The notes under the pieces: model-generated
Databases searched by the model: none
What the model saw: only the letters and a program-made list of their open reading frames with translations
Told to the model about the DNA's origin: nothing
Part shown: positions 27,478 to 37,320 of the stretch, in pieces
How the letters are laid out: every line of letters begins with the position of its first letter
Position numbering within the stretch: position 1 is the first letter of the stretch
NCBI RefSeq assembly: GCF_005484965.1
Contig: NZ_CP034036.1
Location: 1,860,001 to 1,924,000 of the forward strand
Source of the DNA: Brenneria nigrifluens DSM 30175 = ATCC 13028
Lineage (GTDB): Bacteria; Pseudomonadota; Gammaproteobacteria; Enterobacterales; Enterobacteriaceae
Direction: 5' to 3'
DNA length: 64,000 nt
Translations under genes and position numbers: made by a program

Positions 27478-27554
27478 TGGTACGACCGAGTGGACTCGAA
27501 CCACCGACCCCCACCATGTCAAGGTGGTGCTCTAACCAACTGAGCTACGGTCGT
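27478..27554 (-). tRNA. tRNA-Val (GAC)
   Basis: The 77-nt gene on the minus strand includes the encoded CCA (27480-27478). The acceptor stem ACGACCG/CGGTCGT pairs fully, the D-arm is GCTCAGTTGGTTAGAGC, the anticodon arm CCACCTTGACATGGTGG shows loop TTGACAT with anticodon GAC, and the T-arm contains GGTTCGAGTCC. The body is almost that of E. coli valW, except that the first pair is A-U instead of G-C. Confidence 0.95.
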
Positions 27555-27716
27555 ACAGGGGATGGCGCGTTTTAATCATTGCTAACTAAATTACTAACCG
27601 TTTGATTAAAATGCTTTTTTTCATTCCAGCCTATGGAATGGACGCTATTATGGACTGCTCCGGGGCGGATGGCAAGAGCTTTGTCCATCCATCTTCGTCA
27701 GGTGCTGAATGTTTAG

Positions 27717-27755
27717 CCGCTTTCGCCGTCTGAGTCGTCAGAGCGGTGAAAGCGG
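27717..27755 (-). terminator. Hairpin at the end of the ABC operon
   Basis: CCGCTTTC (27717-27724) pairs with GAAAGCGG (27748-27755), and the loop holds a further TCTGA/TCAGA stem. It lies 8 bases beyond the permease stop. Only a weak T-content follows on the minus strand, so efficiency is uncertain. Confidence 0.45.
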
Positions 27756-27762
27756 ACCGAGG

Positions 27763-28629
27763 TTAGCGTTGCATCCCCCAGCGTTTGATGGTGATGCGCT
27801 CGATGGTGGCGAAAATCAGCGTTTCCACCAGCAGGCCGATAATGATCACCGATGCCAGACCGGCAAAAACCCGATCGGTATAGAGTTCGTTACGGTTCTG
27901 GAAGATATACCAGCCCAGGCCCCCCTGACCGCTGGAGGCGCCGAACACCAGTTCGGCGGCGATCAACGTTCGCCAGGCAAAGGCCCAGCCGATCTTCAGG
28001 CCGGAAAGAATGGACGGCAACGCCGCCGGCATCAGGATGTGCCACACGTAGCGCAGTCCGCTTAATCCGTAGTTGCGTCCGGTCATGCGCAGCGTTTCGG
28101 ATACCCCAAGGAAACCGGAGTAGGTATTGAGCGCCATCGGCCACAATACGGAATGGATCAGCACAAAAATCAGGCTATTGGTGCCAAGGCCGAACCACAG
28201 CAGCGCCAGCGGCAGCAGCGCGATGGCCGGCAGCGGATTCAGCATCGAAGTGAGCGTGGAAAGCAGGTCGCGTCCCAGGCGGGTGGAGACGGCCAGGGCG
28301 CTGAGCGCCAGCGCCAGCAGGGTGCCGATAATATAGCCTTTGACCAGCGTGCCGAGGGAGATGGCGATTTTCGCGGGCAGTTCGCCGCTGCGCATATCGT
28401 CGACAAACGCCGCTGCCGCCTGGGTGAAGGTGGGCAGCAGCAAATCGTTATCCTGCCAGCGCGCCGCGCCTTCCCACAGCAGCGCCAGCAGGATCAGCAG
28501 CAGGGTCTTGCGCACCCCGCTAAGGTTCCACAGGCGATTAAGCAGCGGCAGCGGTTGGGCGACCTTGACATCGGTCAGCGGAGCCAGATCTTTCAGATAT
28601 TCCGGTCTGACGGGTGGAAGTTGACTCAT
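27763..28629 (-). CDS. Sulfonate/taurine-type ABC importer permease (SsuC/TauC family)
   Basis: This inner-membrane permease has 288 residues and about six helices, the first near residue 42. The EAA loop region is TGRNYGLSGLRYVWHILMPAALPSILSG (split over about residues 180-207), the contact site for the ATPase. It follows the ATPase gene by 34 bases on the minus strand and is the last gene of the operon. The substrate class (sulfonates or related anions) is inferred from family and neighbours. Confidence 0.9.
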   Translation of the reverse strand: MSQLPPVRPEYLKDLAPLTDVKVAQPLPLLNRLWNLSGVRKTLLLILLALLWEGAARWQDNDLLLPTFTQAAAAFVDDMRSGELPAKIAISLGTLVKGYIIGTLLALALSALAVSTRLGRDLLSTLTSMLNPLPAIALLPLALLWFGLGTNSLIFVLIHSVLWPMALNTYSGFLGVSETLRMTGRNYGLSGLRYVWHILMPAALPSILSGLKIGWAFAWRTLIAAELVFGASSGQGGLGWYIFQNRNELYTDRVFAGLASVIIIGLLVETLIFATIERITIKRWGMQR

Positions 28630-28663
28630 GGTAAACCTTTTCTATCGCATTATTAAACGGGGA

Positions 28664-29527
<864 letters not shown>

Positions 29528-29600
29528 GATTTCCCCTCTCGTTATTATTCAGGATCCAGCGTGACGAACCGGCCGGCGCCGAGGCGGCCGACGATTATGG

Positions 29601-31298
29601 TCACATCTGATGTGCATATTCCGCCGGGTCGATGGCGGCGTCTATCAATGTGAAATGCCGGCTGGCGACGGCTTCGCGCAGGGCGCGGTCGAACTCGTCG
29701 ATATCGCTTACCCGTATGCCCCGCGCTCCCAGCGCTTGCGCCGCGCCGGCGAAATCGGTGGAGCGGTAGCGTACGCCGCGCTCCGCCAGCCCGCTTTGGG
29801 ACTGCTTCAGGCGGATCAGCGATAGCGCGGCGTCGTTAAGCACCACCACCACCAGCGGCAGATCCCGTTCGCCGGCCAGCGTCAACTCCCCCAGCGTCAT
29901 CAGCAGGCCGCCATCCCCGGTCACGGCGACGACCGGCCGCTGAGGATATAGCGTCTGGGCGGCGATGGCCGCCGGCAGGCTGTAACCCATGCAGCAAAAT
30001 CCGTTTGACTGTAGCAGTTGGTTGGGGCGGCGGCAGCGCAGGATATGGTTGGCCAGTATCCGGTGCGCGCCAACGTCCAGCGTCACCAGCCACTCATCGG
30101 TCATCTGAGCGTCAAGTACGCCGAATAGCGCCGCCGGACTGATGTCCTGGTGATTGACGCCTGGGGACAGCAACTGCGCGATACGGGCGCGGTGACGTTG
30201 TAAATCGGTCGCCTGCGCCGACGGATAGGGATCGCCCTCCCACGCCTGACGCAACCGTTGCAGGTTGCCGTGCAGATTGCCGTAGTATTCGCGGCCGGCG
30301 GGAAACATCCGCTGATCCAGCGGCGCCCAGTCCAGAGTGAGTACCGATTTTTCGGCCGGCCAGGCATCCAGCCAGGCGTTGCGCAGCTCAATCGGATCGA
30401 ATCCTATCAGCAGCAGCACGTCGGCGGCGTTGATGGCGTCGCGTTGCACCGCGTCCACCACCGGACTCAGCCCCAGCGCCCCGATACTGTGGGGATGGTA
30501 TTCGCTGACGATGCCTTTGGCTTTGTAAGTGGTGAGGAACGGCAGTCCGCTGGCGTGGATAAAATCGCTCACCGCCTGCGGGCGCGGCCCGTAGAGGGCG
30601 CCCTGTCCAATCAGCGCCAGCGGGCGTCTGGCCTGCCGCAGCAGGGTGAGGATATGGTCGCGATCCTCTGACGACAGATAGCCGCCGGCGTGGCGAGTCT
30701 GCGGCGTATAGGCCGCTTCGCCGCTGGTTGCGCGGCTTACATCCGCCGCCACGTCGAGGAAAACCGGACCCGGCGGATAGCGGGTGGCGATATCCAGCGC
30801 CTTGGCCGCCTGCTGCGCCGCGCGCGCCGGATTAAGCGTATCGGCATACCGGGTGATGGGCCGCATCAAAGCCAGCTGATCGATAATCTGATGGCTGTAA
30901 ATGCCGCCCGCATTCCGCTCGGCGCTGCCGCCAAGCACCAATAGCGCGCTGCGATCCTGCAAGGCGCCGGCGATGCCCGACGCCATATTGGCCAATCCCG
31001 GCCCCAGCGCCGGCAGCACCACGCCGGGCGTGCCGGTCAGCCGATAGACCGCGTCGGCCATAAAGGCGCAGGACGGTTCCGAGCGGGCAAGGAAATAAGG
31101 GATATCCCGTTCCTCGCAGGCGCGCATCAGTTCCAGTACGTCGTTGCCAGGAATACCGAAGACGAATCTGGCGCCGAAGTTGGCCAGCGTTTCGGCGACG
31201 GCGTCCGCTACCTTGCGGGTGGCGGCAGGGCCGCCGACGCCCGCCGCTTTACCGGAGAAAGGTTCGGCCGCCGCGCCGGCGCCGGAATCCAGCGACAT
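29601..31298 (-). CDS. Thiamine-diphosphate enzyme of the acetolactate synthase-like family
   Basis: The 565-residue protein has the three-domain layout of TPP-dependent decarboxylases and synthases: pyrimidine-binding domain with the activating glutamate in FLARSEPSCAFMADA, central domain, and a pyrophosphate domain with GDGGLLMTLGEL through to VVLNDAALS (GDG-X-N motif). It lies inside a sulfonate-type ABC operon, which suggests a 2-oxo acid or sulfo-keto acid substrate (sulfoacetaldehyde acetyltransferase and sulfopyruvate decarboxylase are TPP enzymes), but I see nothing that fixes the substrate. The ATG at 31298 is preferred over TTG 31301 because GGGGAG lies seven bases upstream. Confidence 0.82.
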   Translation of the reverse strand: MSLDSGAGAAAEPFSGKAAGVGGPAATRKVADAVAETLANFGARFVFGIPGNDVLELMRACEERDIPYFLARSEPSCAFMADAVYRLTGTPGVVLPALGPGLANMASGIAGALQDRSALLVLGGSAERNAGGIYSHQIIDQLALMRPITRYADTLNPARAAQQAAKALDIATRYPPGPVFLDVAADVSRATSGEAAYTPQTRHAGGYLSSEDRDHILTLLRQARRPLALIGQGALYGPRPQAVSDFIHASGLPFLTTYKAKGIVSEYHPHSIGALGLSPVVDAVQRDAINAADVLLLIGFDPIELRNAWLDAWPAEKSVLTLDWAPLDQRMFPAGREYYGNLHGNLQRLRQAWEGDPYPSAQATDLQRHRARIAQLLSPGVNHQDISPAALFGVLDAQMTDEWLVTLDVGAHRILANHILRCRRPNQLLQSNGFCCMGYSLPAAIAAQTLYPQRPVVAVTGDGGLLMTLGELTLAGERDLPLVVVVLNDAALSLIRLKQSQSGLAERGVRYRSTDFAGAAQALGARGIRVSDIDEFDRALREAVASRHFTLIDAAIDPAEYAHQM

Positions 31299-31301
31299 CA
31301 A

Positions 31302-32354
31302 TCAGCTCCCCGAGGCCACATGCGGATCGTCAAAGAAGTAATCCTTCACCGATTCGGGTTTGTTTTTGATGGCCCCTACGCGATGCAGGAACTGCCCCAA
31401 CTGCAAGGTATTCTGCGGGGTGATGCTGAATTTCGACTCGGGACTCTTGAGGATATCCAGCAGCAGTTTTCGGTCGATTTTGGATTTGGTGATGCGGATA
31501 AAGGCATCGGCTGCTTCTTCAGGATTCTGATCGGCAAATTCCGCCGCTTCGGCCAGGGCATTGACGAACACGCGGTAAGTGCGCGGATTTTCCTTGCGGA
31601 ATTTTTCCGTGGTGTAAAGCACCACCGGCGACGTCGGGCCGCCCTGCACGTCATAAGAGTTCAGTACGATATGGGCATTGGGGTTGCCGGCCAGCTCCTG
31701 TTCCTGGAAGGGGGCGTTGCCGAAGTGGGCGGTGATTTCGGTTCCGGCGCTGATAATGGCCGCCGTGGCGTCTGGGTGGGGCAGCGCCACCTGCAGTTTA
31801 TCGAGGCGATTGAATTCCTTATCGCCCCACAGTTTCGCCGAGGCCTGCTGCAGATAGCGCGACTGAACCGATACGCCTACCGCTGGCACCGCGATGCGAT
31901 CCTTGTCGGTGAAGTCGGCGATGGATTTCACGTTGGGATTGGTGCTGATCAGGTAGTAAGGAAACTGGCCGGTCGCCAGCACGGCCCGCACGTTCTGACG
32001 ATTTTTTGTGCGGTCCCACAGGGTAAACAATGGGCCGATGCCGGCGCCGGCGATATCTACCGAGCCGGACAGCAGCGCATCGTTGACCGCCGCGCCGCCG
32101 GAGAGTTGCAGATAATCCACTTTGACTTCCAGCCCGTCGGCCTTGGCGTGCTTCTCAATCAGCTGTTTATCCTGCGCCACGTTAAGCAGCAGATAGACGA
32201 TGCCGAACTGCTGCGCAATGCGCAACTGGCCTTCCGCATATGCCTGAGTCGGCAGGGCCAGGGCCGATGCCAGCAGGCTGACGGCCGAAGTCAGGCCGAT
32301 CAGTTTGCGGGAAAAACGGCCGGTCGGACTTGCCGCGCGATTTATTTTTTTCAT
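31302..32354 (-). CDS. ABC importer substrate-binding protein (SsuA/TauA-like)
   Basis: The 350-residue protein has a long signal peptide (about 1-40, MKKINRAASPTGRFSRKLIG then a hydrophobic stretch ending QAYA|EGQ). The binding fold includes IAQQFGIVYLLLNVAQDK, GSVDIAGAGIGPLFTLWDR and a typical hinge. It is the first gene of the minus-strand operon that goes on to the TPP enzyme, ATPase and permease. The frame opens at a TTG (32399), but the ATG at 32354 starts the signal peptide. Confidence 0.9.
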   Translation of the reverse strand: MKKINRAASPTGRFSRKLIGLTSAVSLLASALALPTQAYAEGQLRIAQQFGIVYLLLNVAQDKQLIEKHAKADGLEVKVDYLQLSGGAAVNDALLSGSVDIAGAGIGPLFTLWDRTKNRQNVRAVLATGQFPYYLISTNPNVKSIADFTDKDRIAVPAVGVSVQSRYLQQASAKLWGDKEFNRLDKLQVALPHPDATAAIISAGTEITAHFGNAPFQEQELAGNPNAHIVLNSYDVQGGPTSPVVLYTTEKFRKENPRTYRVFVNALAEAAEFADQNPEEAADAFIRITKSKIDRKLLLDILKSPESKFSITPQNTLQLGQFLHRVGAIKNKPESVKDYFFDDPHVASGS

Positions 32355-33193
32355 ACCCAGTACCCATTGGAAAGTGTGATAGACAAATTGGCCGATCAAA
32401 AGCGTTCGTCGTCGAACGGGGAAATCTGCGTAAAATCTCGGGGCCGGGGTTTATTTAACAAAATAGAAACAAAATTAAAAAATTTCCGGAGCCAGACATT
32501 TTAGCCAGATCATGAACTTGGCCAGTTGATGGTTAAATAAATATTGTTTATTACATTAGTTAATATATTCCTGCGCTAACGGAATATGAAGCGAAGCATA
32601 AGTTAACCTGCCGTTTCTGATAAAGCGCATTTTGTAATAAGCTATGTGTAATGGTTATTTCATTAGGTAAAATTAATACCCTTACGGAAAAAACGGATAA
32701 GTATCGGCTAGCTAATAACACGTTTCCTGTTTGGTGGCGAGTTTTTTATTATTGGTTTGTGCAGCTATGCTATCCGGGATAAATAAAATGATGCTTTTAT
32801 TATTGACGAGTGGATAAATTTATCTTTTATTTTAGTTGGTTACGTTATTTTTTGGCGCAGTGGCGGTTAAGTGGGCGCGTTTGAGATGGGTTTTTATCTT
32901 TTGCGAATTTTAGCTTTGCTTATTCATATTAATTGTTAGAGTATTTAACCCTGTTAATTATAGTGTTTTATTGCGGCGGGTTTTTATCATCTATCTCGAT
33001 GATAGTCTGGTCGCCGTATTTTCTTACGGCGGTCGGATTAATTATTGCCGTTATTTGTTCTCGGTAAATTGGCCGGCGGTAATTACCGTCGGCGATATCT
33101 ATTCATAATATATAAGCGAAGGATTGGGGCCGGTGGAGCATTTGCGCCGGCGATGCGTTTTTGGCCCGGATCATACGGCGAGTCAAAAAATAA
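32355..33193. other. AT-rich divergent control region
   Basis: About 840 bases lie between two divergent operons with no credible gene on either strand. From about 32455 to 33110 the DNA is conspicuously AT-rich compared with its GC-rich neighbours. Two palindromes lie near the right end: CGCCGTA (33012-33018) with TACGGCG (33025-33031), and a 22-base near-perfect palindrome at 33072-33093 centred on GGTAATTACC. These are candidate operators for the dehydrogenase operon. No -24/-12 promoter or strong consensus promoter was recognised. Confidence 0.5.
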
Positions 33194-33916
33194 ATGGCTA
33201 ACGAACAAAACACACTACGGGTAAAAATCGCCCGCGGCGAGCCGGGTATTAGGCATGCGGTCTATTCGGTGCCCCGGCGGGATAATCAAACGGTGCTGGA
33301 CGTGGTGACAGAAATCCAGCAGCGGCAGGATCCCACGCTGTCTTACCGTTTTTCATGCCGGGTCGGGGTGTGCGGTTCCTGCGCCGTCATGGTCAACGGC
33401 ACCCCGCGCTGGGCCTGCCGCACGCACGTCAGCCGGGTGGCCGACAAGGGCGAACTGGTGCTGGAGCCGTTGCGCAATCTGCCGCCGATCAAGGATCTGG
33501 TGGTGGATATGCGCGAGTTTTTCACCAAGTGGCAAAAGGCCGGCGGCGAGTTCAGCTCCGGCCGCGACCGCCGGCAGGAACCGGCGCGCATCGATCCGCA
33601 GGGCGCCCGGCGGCGTCTCGCCGGCGAGGCGATTGAGTGCATCAACTGCGGCATTTGCTATGCCGCCTGCGACGTGGTGGCCTGGGATAAGCGCTACCTC
33701 GGCCCGGCCGCGCTGAATCGCGCCTGGACGCTGATCAACGATGAGCGGCACCAGGCGCACGCCGACGTGAAAGCGCGCGTCGCCGATGGCGGCGGCGTCA
33801 GCGCCTGCCATATGCAGGGCAATTGCATGGCCTGTTGCCCGGTAGGGCTGAGTCCGACCCGCAGTATCGCCGGTCTGAAACGGATTTCGCTGTGGCAATG
33901 GTTCGTTAAGGCGTGA
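33194..33916 (+). CDS. Succinate dehydrogenase/fumarate reductase-like Fe-S subunit
   Basis: The 240-residue protein has the SdhB/FrdB plan. The N-terminal [2Fe-2S] domain has Cys55, 60, 63 and 75. The C-terminal part has CINCGICYAAC (Cys149, 152, 155, with 159 and then Cys215 after CMAC) and CHMQGNCMACCPVG (Cys205, 211, 214) for the two further clusters. It carries electrons between the flavoprotein and the membrane quinone site. Order here is B-C-D-A, unlike the sdhCDAB order of enteric Sdh or frdABCD, which points to a separate, accessory complex. Confidence 0.92.
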   Translation: MANEQNTLRVKIARGEPGIRHAVYSVPRRDNQTVLDVVTEIQQRQDPTLSYRFSCRVGVCGSCAVMVNGTPRWACRTHVSRVADKGELVLEPLRNLPPIKDLVVDMREFFTKWQKAGGEFSSGRDRRQEPARIDPQGARRRLAGEAIECINCGICYAACDVVAWDKRYLGPAALNRAWTLINDERHQAHADVKARVADGGGVSACHMQGNCMACCPVGLSPTRSIAGLKRISLWQWFVKA

Positions 33917-33919
33917 CCC

Positions 33920-34249
33920 ATGGAAAGAAAACTGTTCATTATTCAGCGCCTCAGTACCTTGCTGCTTATCCCTTTCGTACTGGTGCATGTGGGCGTGATG
34001 ATCTATGCGACGCACAGCGGCCTGAGCGCCGGAGCCATCCTGGGGCGTACCCAGGGCAGCGTCGGCTGGCTGCTGTTCTATTCAACTTTCGTCCTCTGCG
34101 TCGCCGTGCATGCGCCGCTGGGCGTGCGCGCCGTCTTGAGCGAGTGGACCGGCATCGGCTACCGCGCCGCGGACGGCATCAGCCTGGGGCTGGCGCTTCT
34201 GCTATTGATCCTTGGCATACGGGCGGTTATCGCCGTGGGAGGGTTATGA
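33920..34249 (+). CDS. Sdh/Frd-like membrane anchor subunit 1
   Basis: The 109-residue protein has three predicted helices (about 12-32, 50-70, 85-107) and histidines at the ends of helices 1 and 2 (LVHVGVMIYATHSG, VAVHAPLG) that could hold heme b. It starts 3 bases after the Fe-S gene and overlaps the next anchor by four bases (ATGA). Sequence and position fit an SdhC-type anchor. Confidence 0.82.
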   Translation: MERKLFIIQRLSTLLLIPFVLVHVGVMIYATHSGLSAGAILGRTQGSVGWLLFYSTFVLCVAVHAPLGVRAVLSEWTGIGYRAADGISLGLALLLLILGIRAVIAVGGL

Positions 34250-34593
34250 ACGCGTTACGCCGTCAAAAAGGCTATCTGGCTTTTATCGGCCACCGGCTGT
34301 CCGGGCTGGCGCTGACGCTATTTCTGCCGCTGCATTTTCTGGCGCTCGGCCTGGCGCTGGAGGGGGAAGCCGGATTGGAGCGCGTGATCCGCTTTAGCGA
34401 TCTGCCGCTGGTGAAAGCGGCGGAGTGGGGGCTGGTGGTGGCGCTCTGTCTGCATGCGAGTTTCGGGCTGCGCCTGCTGGCGCTGGAAATGCTGAACTGG
34501 CGCGATATCCGCCAAGCGCGCCTGGGCTGGATTGGCTGGGGCGCCGGTTTTTCCCTTATCGTCGGCACCGTCTTTATTATGGGGGTGCTCTAG
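34246..34593 (+). CDS. Sdh/Frd-like membrane anchor subunit 2
   Basis: The 115-residue membrane protein begins MNALRRQKGYLAFIGHRLSG and has three hydrophobic segments. Histidines in FIGHRLSG, PLHFLAL and CLHASFG are candidate heme and quinone-site ligands, as in the SdhC/D family. The frame is open to 33913, but the ATG at 34246 overlaps the previous stop and begins the family-like sequence. It pairs with the preceding gene to anchor the complex. Confidence 0.82.
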   Translation: MNALRRQKGYLAFIGHRLSGLALTLFLPLHFLALGLALEGEAGLERVIRFSDLPLVKAAEWGLVVALCLHASFGLRLLALEMLNWRDIRQARLGWIGWGAGFSLIVGTVFIMGVL

Positions 34594-34595
34594 CC

Positions 34596-36341
34596 ATGCA
34601 GCTTGAGAACCTGAAAACCGACATTCTGATCCTGGGGTCCGGCGGCGCCGGTCTGTTTGCCACGCTGCACGCGCGCCGGGCGGATCCCTCGCTGGACGTG
34701 ACCGTCGCCACCAAGGGGCTGCTGGGGAAAAGCGGCTGTACCCGGATGGTGCAGGGCGGTTATAACGTGGCGCTGGCGGCCGGCGATTCGGTCGAGCGGC
34801 ACGTGATGGACACCCTTAACGGCGGCAAATGGCTGCCCCGTCAGGATCTGGTGTGGCGGCTGGTGGAAGGCGCCATAGAACGGGTGCGCGAACTGGAAAA
34901 CGAAGTCGGCTGCTTTTTTGACCGCAACCCCGACGGCACCCTGCATCAGAAAGCCTTTGCCGGTCAGACCTTCGATCGCACGGTGCACAAGTCCGATCTG
35001 ACGGGCATCGAGATCATCAACCGACTGATGGAGAAGGTGCGCGGCGCGGGCGTGCGTGAGCTGGAAGAGCACCGCGCCATCGAGCTGATCCCGGCGGCGG
35101 ACGGCGGCGGCATCGCCGCGGTGCTGTTTATCGATCTGCGCAGCGGCGTCTACCGTCTGGTTCGGGCTAAGGCGGTGCTGCTGGCTACCGGCGCCGGCCC
35201 CACCATGTTTCGCTACCATACCCCTTCCGGCGAGAAAACCTGCGACGGTCTGGCGATGGCGCTGCGCTACGGTCTTAAACTGCGCGATATGGAGATGGTG
35301 CAGTTTCATCCCACCGGACTGCTGGGCGGGCCGGACACGCGCATGACCGGCACGGTGCTGGAAGAGGGGCTGCGCGGCGCCGGCGGCTATCTGCTCAACG
35401 GGCTGGGCGAGCGCTTTATGCAGCGCTACGATCCGCGCGGCGAACGCGCCACGCGCGATGTGGTCAGCCGGGGGATTTATGCCGAAATGCGCGCCGGGCG
35501 CACCGGACCGATGGGCGGCATATTCATCCAGATGAAACACCTGGGCGAGGAGAAAGTGCGCCGGCTGTTTCCCGGCATGGTGTCCCGCTGCGCCGACTGC
35601 GGCTTCGATCTGGCGGGCGGACTGGTGGAAGTGGTGCCTACCGCGCACTATCTGATGGGCGGCGTGGAGTTCGACGCGGACTGTTCCACCGCCTCTCCCG
35701 GTCTGTATGTCGCCGGGGAGGATAGCGGCGGCGTACACGGCGCCAACCGGCTGGGAGGCAACGGCGTGGCCTGTTCCACGGTATTCGGCGGCATCGCCGG
35801 CGACGCCATGGCGGCCTACCTGCGGCAGGGCGCGGGCTGGCGGGAACCGGATCGCGCACGCATCGAGGCGGGCATCGCCCGCGCCGAACGGGCTTTCGCC
35901 GCGCCGCCGGGGCCGCTGGCCCCGCTGCGCGAGACGCTGGCGCAGACCATGTGGGATCATGTGGGCGTAATGCGCACCCGGCAGGGCATCGAACGGGGCG
36001 CGGCGGCGCTGGAACGGTATGGGCGCGAACTGGCGGCTATCGGCGTGCGCGACGGCGAACGCCGCTACAACCTGAGCTGGCACGACTGGCTGAATACCGA
36101 CAGCCAACTGCTGATCGCCCGCACCATCGCCACGGCGGCGCTGGCGCGCAACGATAGCCGCGGGGCGCATTTTCGCGAAGACTTTCCCGCCACCGGCGAT
36201 CTCAACGCCAGCTGCTACACGCGCATCAGCAGCGTGGACGAGGGCGCGACGCTGGTGCTGGAACAGGTGCCTGTGGCGTTTGATATCGTCGCGCCGGGGG
36301 AAACTCTGCTGACGGAACCGCCCGTGCGGGAGGCGATATGA
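34596..36341 (+). CDS. Succinate dehydrogenase/fumarate reductase-like flavoprotein lacking the covalent-FAD histidine
   Basis: The 581-residue protein has the dinucleotide motif ILGSGGAGLFATLHA (11-25), QFHPTGL, the EEGLRGAGGYLLN loop, the catalytic-type RDVVSR arginine, the PTAHYLMGGV histidine and the FAD motif GANRLGGNGV. The covalent-flavin segment (RSHTVSAQGG-like in SdhA/FrdA) reads KSGCTRMVQGG, so no histidine is present; Cys48 holds that place by counting back from QGG. FAD is therefore expected to be non-covalent, as in thiol:fumarate reductase or aspartate oxidase. Substrate is inferred as a C4-type dicarboxylate. Confidence 0.88.
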   Translation: MQLENLKTDILILGSGGAGLFATLHARRADPSLDVTVATKGLLGKSGCTRMVQGGYNVALAAGDSVERHVMDTLNGGKWLPRQDLVWRLVEGAIERVRELENEVGCFFDRNPDGTLHQKAFAGQTFDRTVHKSDLTGIEIINRLMEKVRGAGVRELEEHRAIELIPAADGGGIAAVLFIDLRSGVYRLVRAKAVLLATGAGPTMFRYHTPSGEKTCDGLAMALRYGLKLRDMEMVQFHPTGLLGGPDTRMTGTVLEEGLRGAGGYLLNGLGERFMQRYDPRGERATRDVVSRGIYAEMRAGRTGPMGGIFIQMKHLGEEKVRRLFPGMVSRCADCGFDLAGGLVEVVPTAHYLMGGVEFDADCSTASPGLYVAGEDSGGVHGANRLGGNGVACSTVFGGIAGDAMAAYLRQGAGWREPDRARIEAGIARAERAFAAPPGPLAPLRETLAQTMWDHVGVMRTRQGIERGAAALERYGRELAAIGVRDGERRYNLSWHDWLNTDSQLLIARTIATAALARNDSRGAHFREDFPATGDLNASCYTRISSVDEGATLVLEQVPVAFDIVAPGETLLTEPPVREAI

Positions 36342-36366
36342 CGCCGAACAATCAGGAGAGGGCATT

Positions 36367-37320
36367 ATGAGCGTTGCCATCCAGCGGGTGGAGCAGGCCG
36401 CCTACGAAATCATGAAACTGGCGGCCATCGATATCCCGGCGGATTACCGCGACAAAATCAAGTCCATGCGGCGCGAGGAGAGCGGCGCGCTGTCGCGTTT
36501 CGTGCTGGATACGATGATCGAAAACTGGCGGGCCGCCGGCGAGGATCGCCGACCGATGTGCGCCGACACCGGGCTGCCGCGCTATTACGTCAAATGGGGC
36601 AATAACGCGGCGGTGGATAGCGGCTTTGTCGGCGTGGAGCGCGCGCTGCGCCGCGCCACCGCCCGGGCGACCCAGGATATCCCCCTGCGCCCCAACCGGG
36701 TTCATCCTTTATGGCGCACCGAGTTCAACAACAATGTGGGCATCAATGCGCCGGAAATCGAGTGGTCGTTCGAGCCGGACGCCGACTGGGTGGATATCAC
36801 CACCGTGCATAAGGGCGGGCTGTTCGGCACCGACTACCGCATGCTGTTCCCCGGGGACGGCATCGACGGCATCAAGCGTTTCGCGCTGGACACCCTGATC
36901 GCCTTTGGCAAGCGCGGGCTGGCCTGCCAGCCGGCCATCGTCGGCATCGGCATCGGCGGCTCGAAGGATACCTGCATGCAACTCGGCAAGCAGGCCGCCT
37001 GCCTGCGGGTGGTGGGCGACCGTAACCCGGACCCGCGCATCGCCGAACTGGAACTGGAGATCCTGACGCTGGGTAATTCGCTGGGCATGGGCGCCATGGG
37101 GCTGGCGGGGCGCTCGATGGTGGCGGATTGCCATATTGAAGTGGGCTATACCCATACCGGCGGCATGCCGGTCAGCCTGCATACCTTTTGTCTCGCTTCA
37201 CGCCGCGCCACGGCGCGGGTTCATGCCGACGGCTCGGTCAGCTATCGTACCGACCCCGTCTGGTTCACCCCTTACCTGAGACGCGAGAGTGTGGAATGGC
37301 CGGAAAATCTGACGAGTTGA
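36367..37320 (+). CDS. Class I fumarase/L-tartrate dehydratase-type hydro-lyase, alpha subunit
   Basis: The 317-residue subunit belongs to the [4Fe-4S] two-subunit hydro-lyases (TtdA/FumA N-domain). Family segments are MCADTGLPRYYVKWG (first cluster cysteine), EFNNNVGINAPEI, GGSKDTCMQLGKQA (second cysteine) and HTGGMPVSLHTFC. It starts 25 bases after the flavoprotein gene, so fumarate-like products of the dehydrogenase could be hydrated directly. The 3' end overlaps the beta-subunit gene by 25 bases. Fumarate, tartrate, mesaconate and related substrates are all possible. Confidence 0.9.
   Translation: MSVAIQRVEQAAYEIMKLAAIDIPADYRDKIKSMRREESGALSRFVLDTMIENWRAAGEDRRPMCADTGLPRYYVKWGNNAAVDSGFVGVERALRRATARATQDIPLRPNRVHPLWRTEFNNNVGINAPEIEWSFEPDADWVDITTVHKGGLFGTDYRMLFPGDGIDGIKRFALDTLIAFGKRGLACQPAIVGIGIGGSKDTCMQLGKQAACLRVVGDRNPDPRIAELELEILTLGNSLGMGAMGLAGRSMVADCHIEVGYTHTGGMPVSLHTFCLASRRATARVHADGSVSYRTDPVWFTPYLRRESVEWPENLTS

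Noticed and set aside
27478..27554. tRNA used as an active attachment site of a prophage or ICE
   Set aside because: No integrase, no direct repeat of the tRNA 3' end and no phage or conjugation genes are present in the window.
33125..33140. Possible -24/-12 promoter (TGGGGCC...GAGCA) upstream of the dehydrogenase operon
   Set aside because: Only the GG and GC pairs plus a few bases match, and no enhancer motif is nearby; GC-rich sequence gives such matches by chance.
34590..36380. Open frame of almost 600 codons on the minus strand
   Set aside because: It lies wholly opposite the flavoprotein gene in GC-rich DNA, is dominated by His/Arg/Gly/Ala and matches no family; the plus-strand gene has clear motifs.
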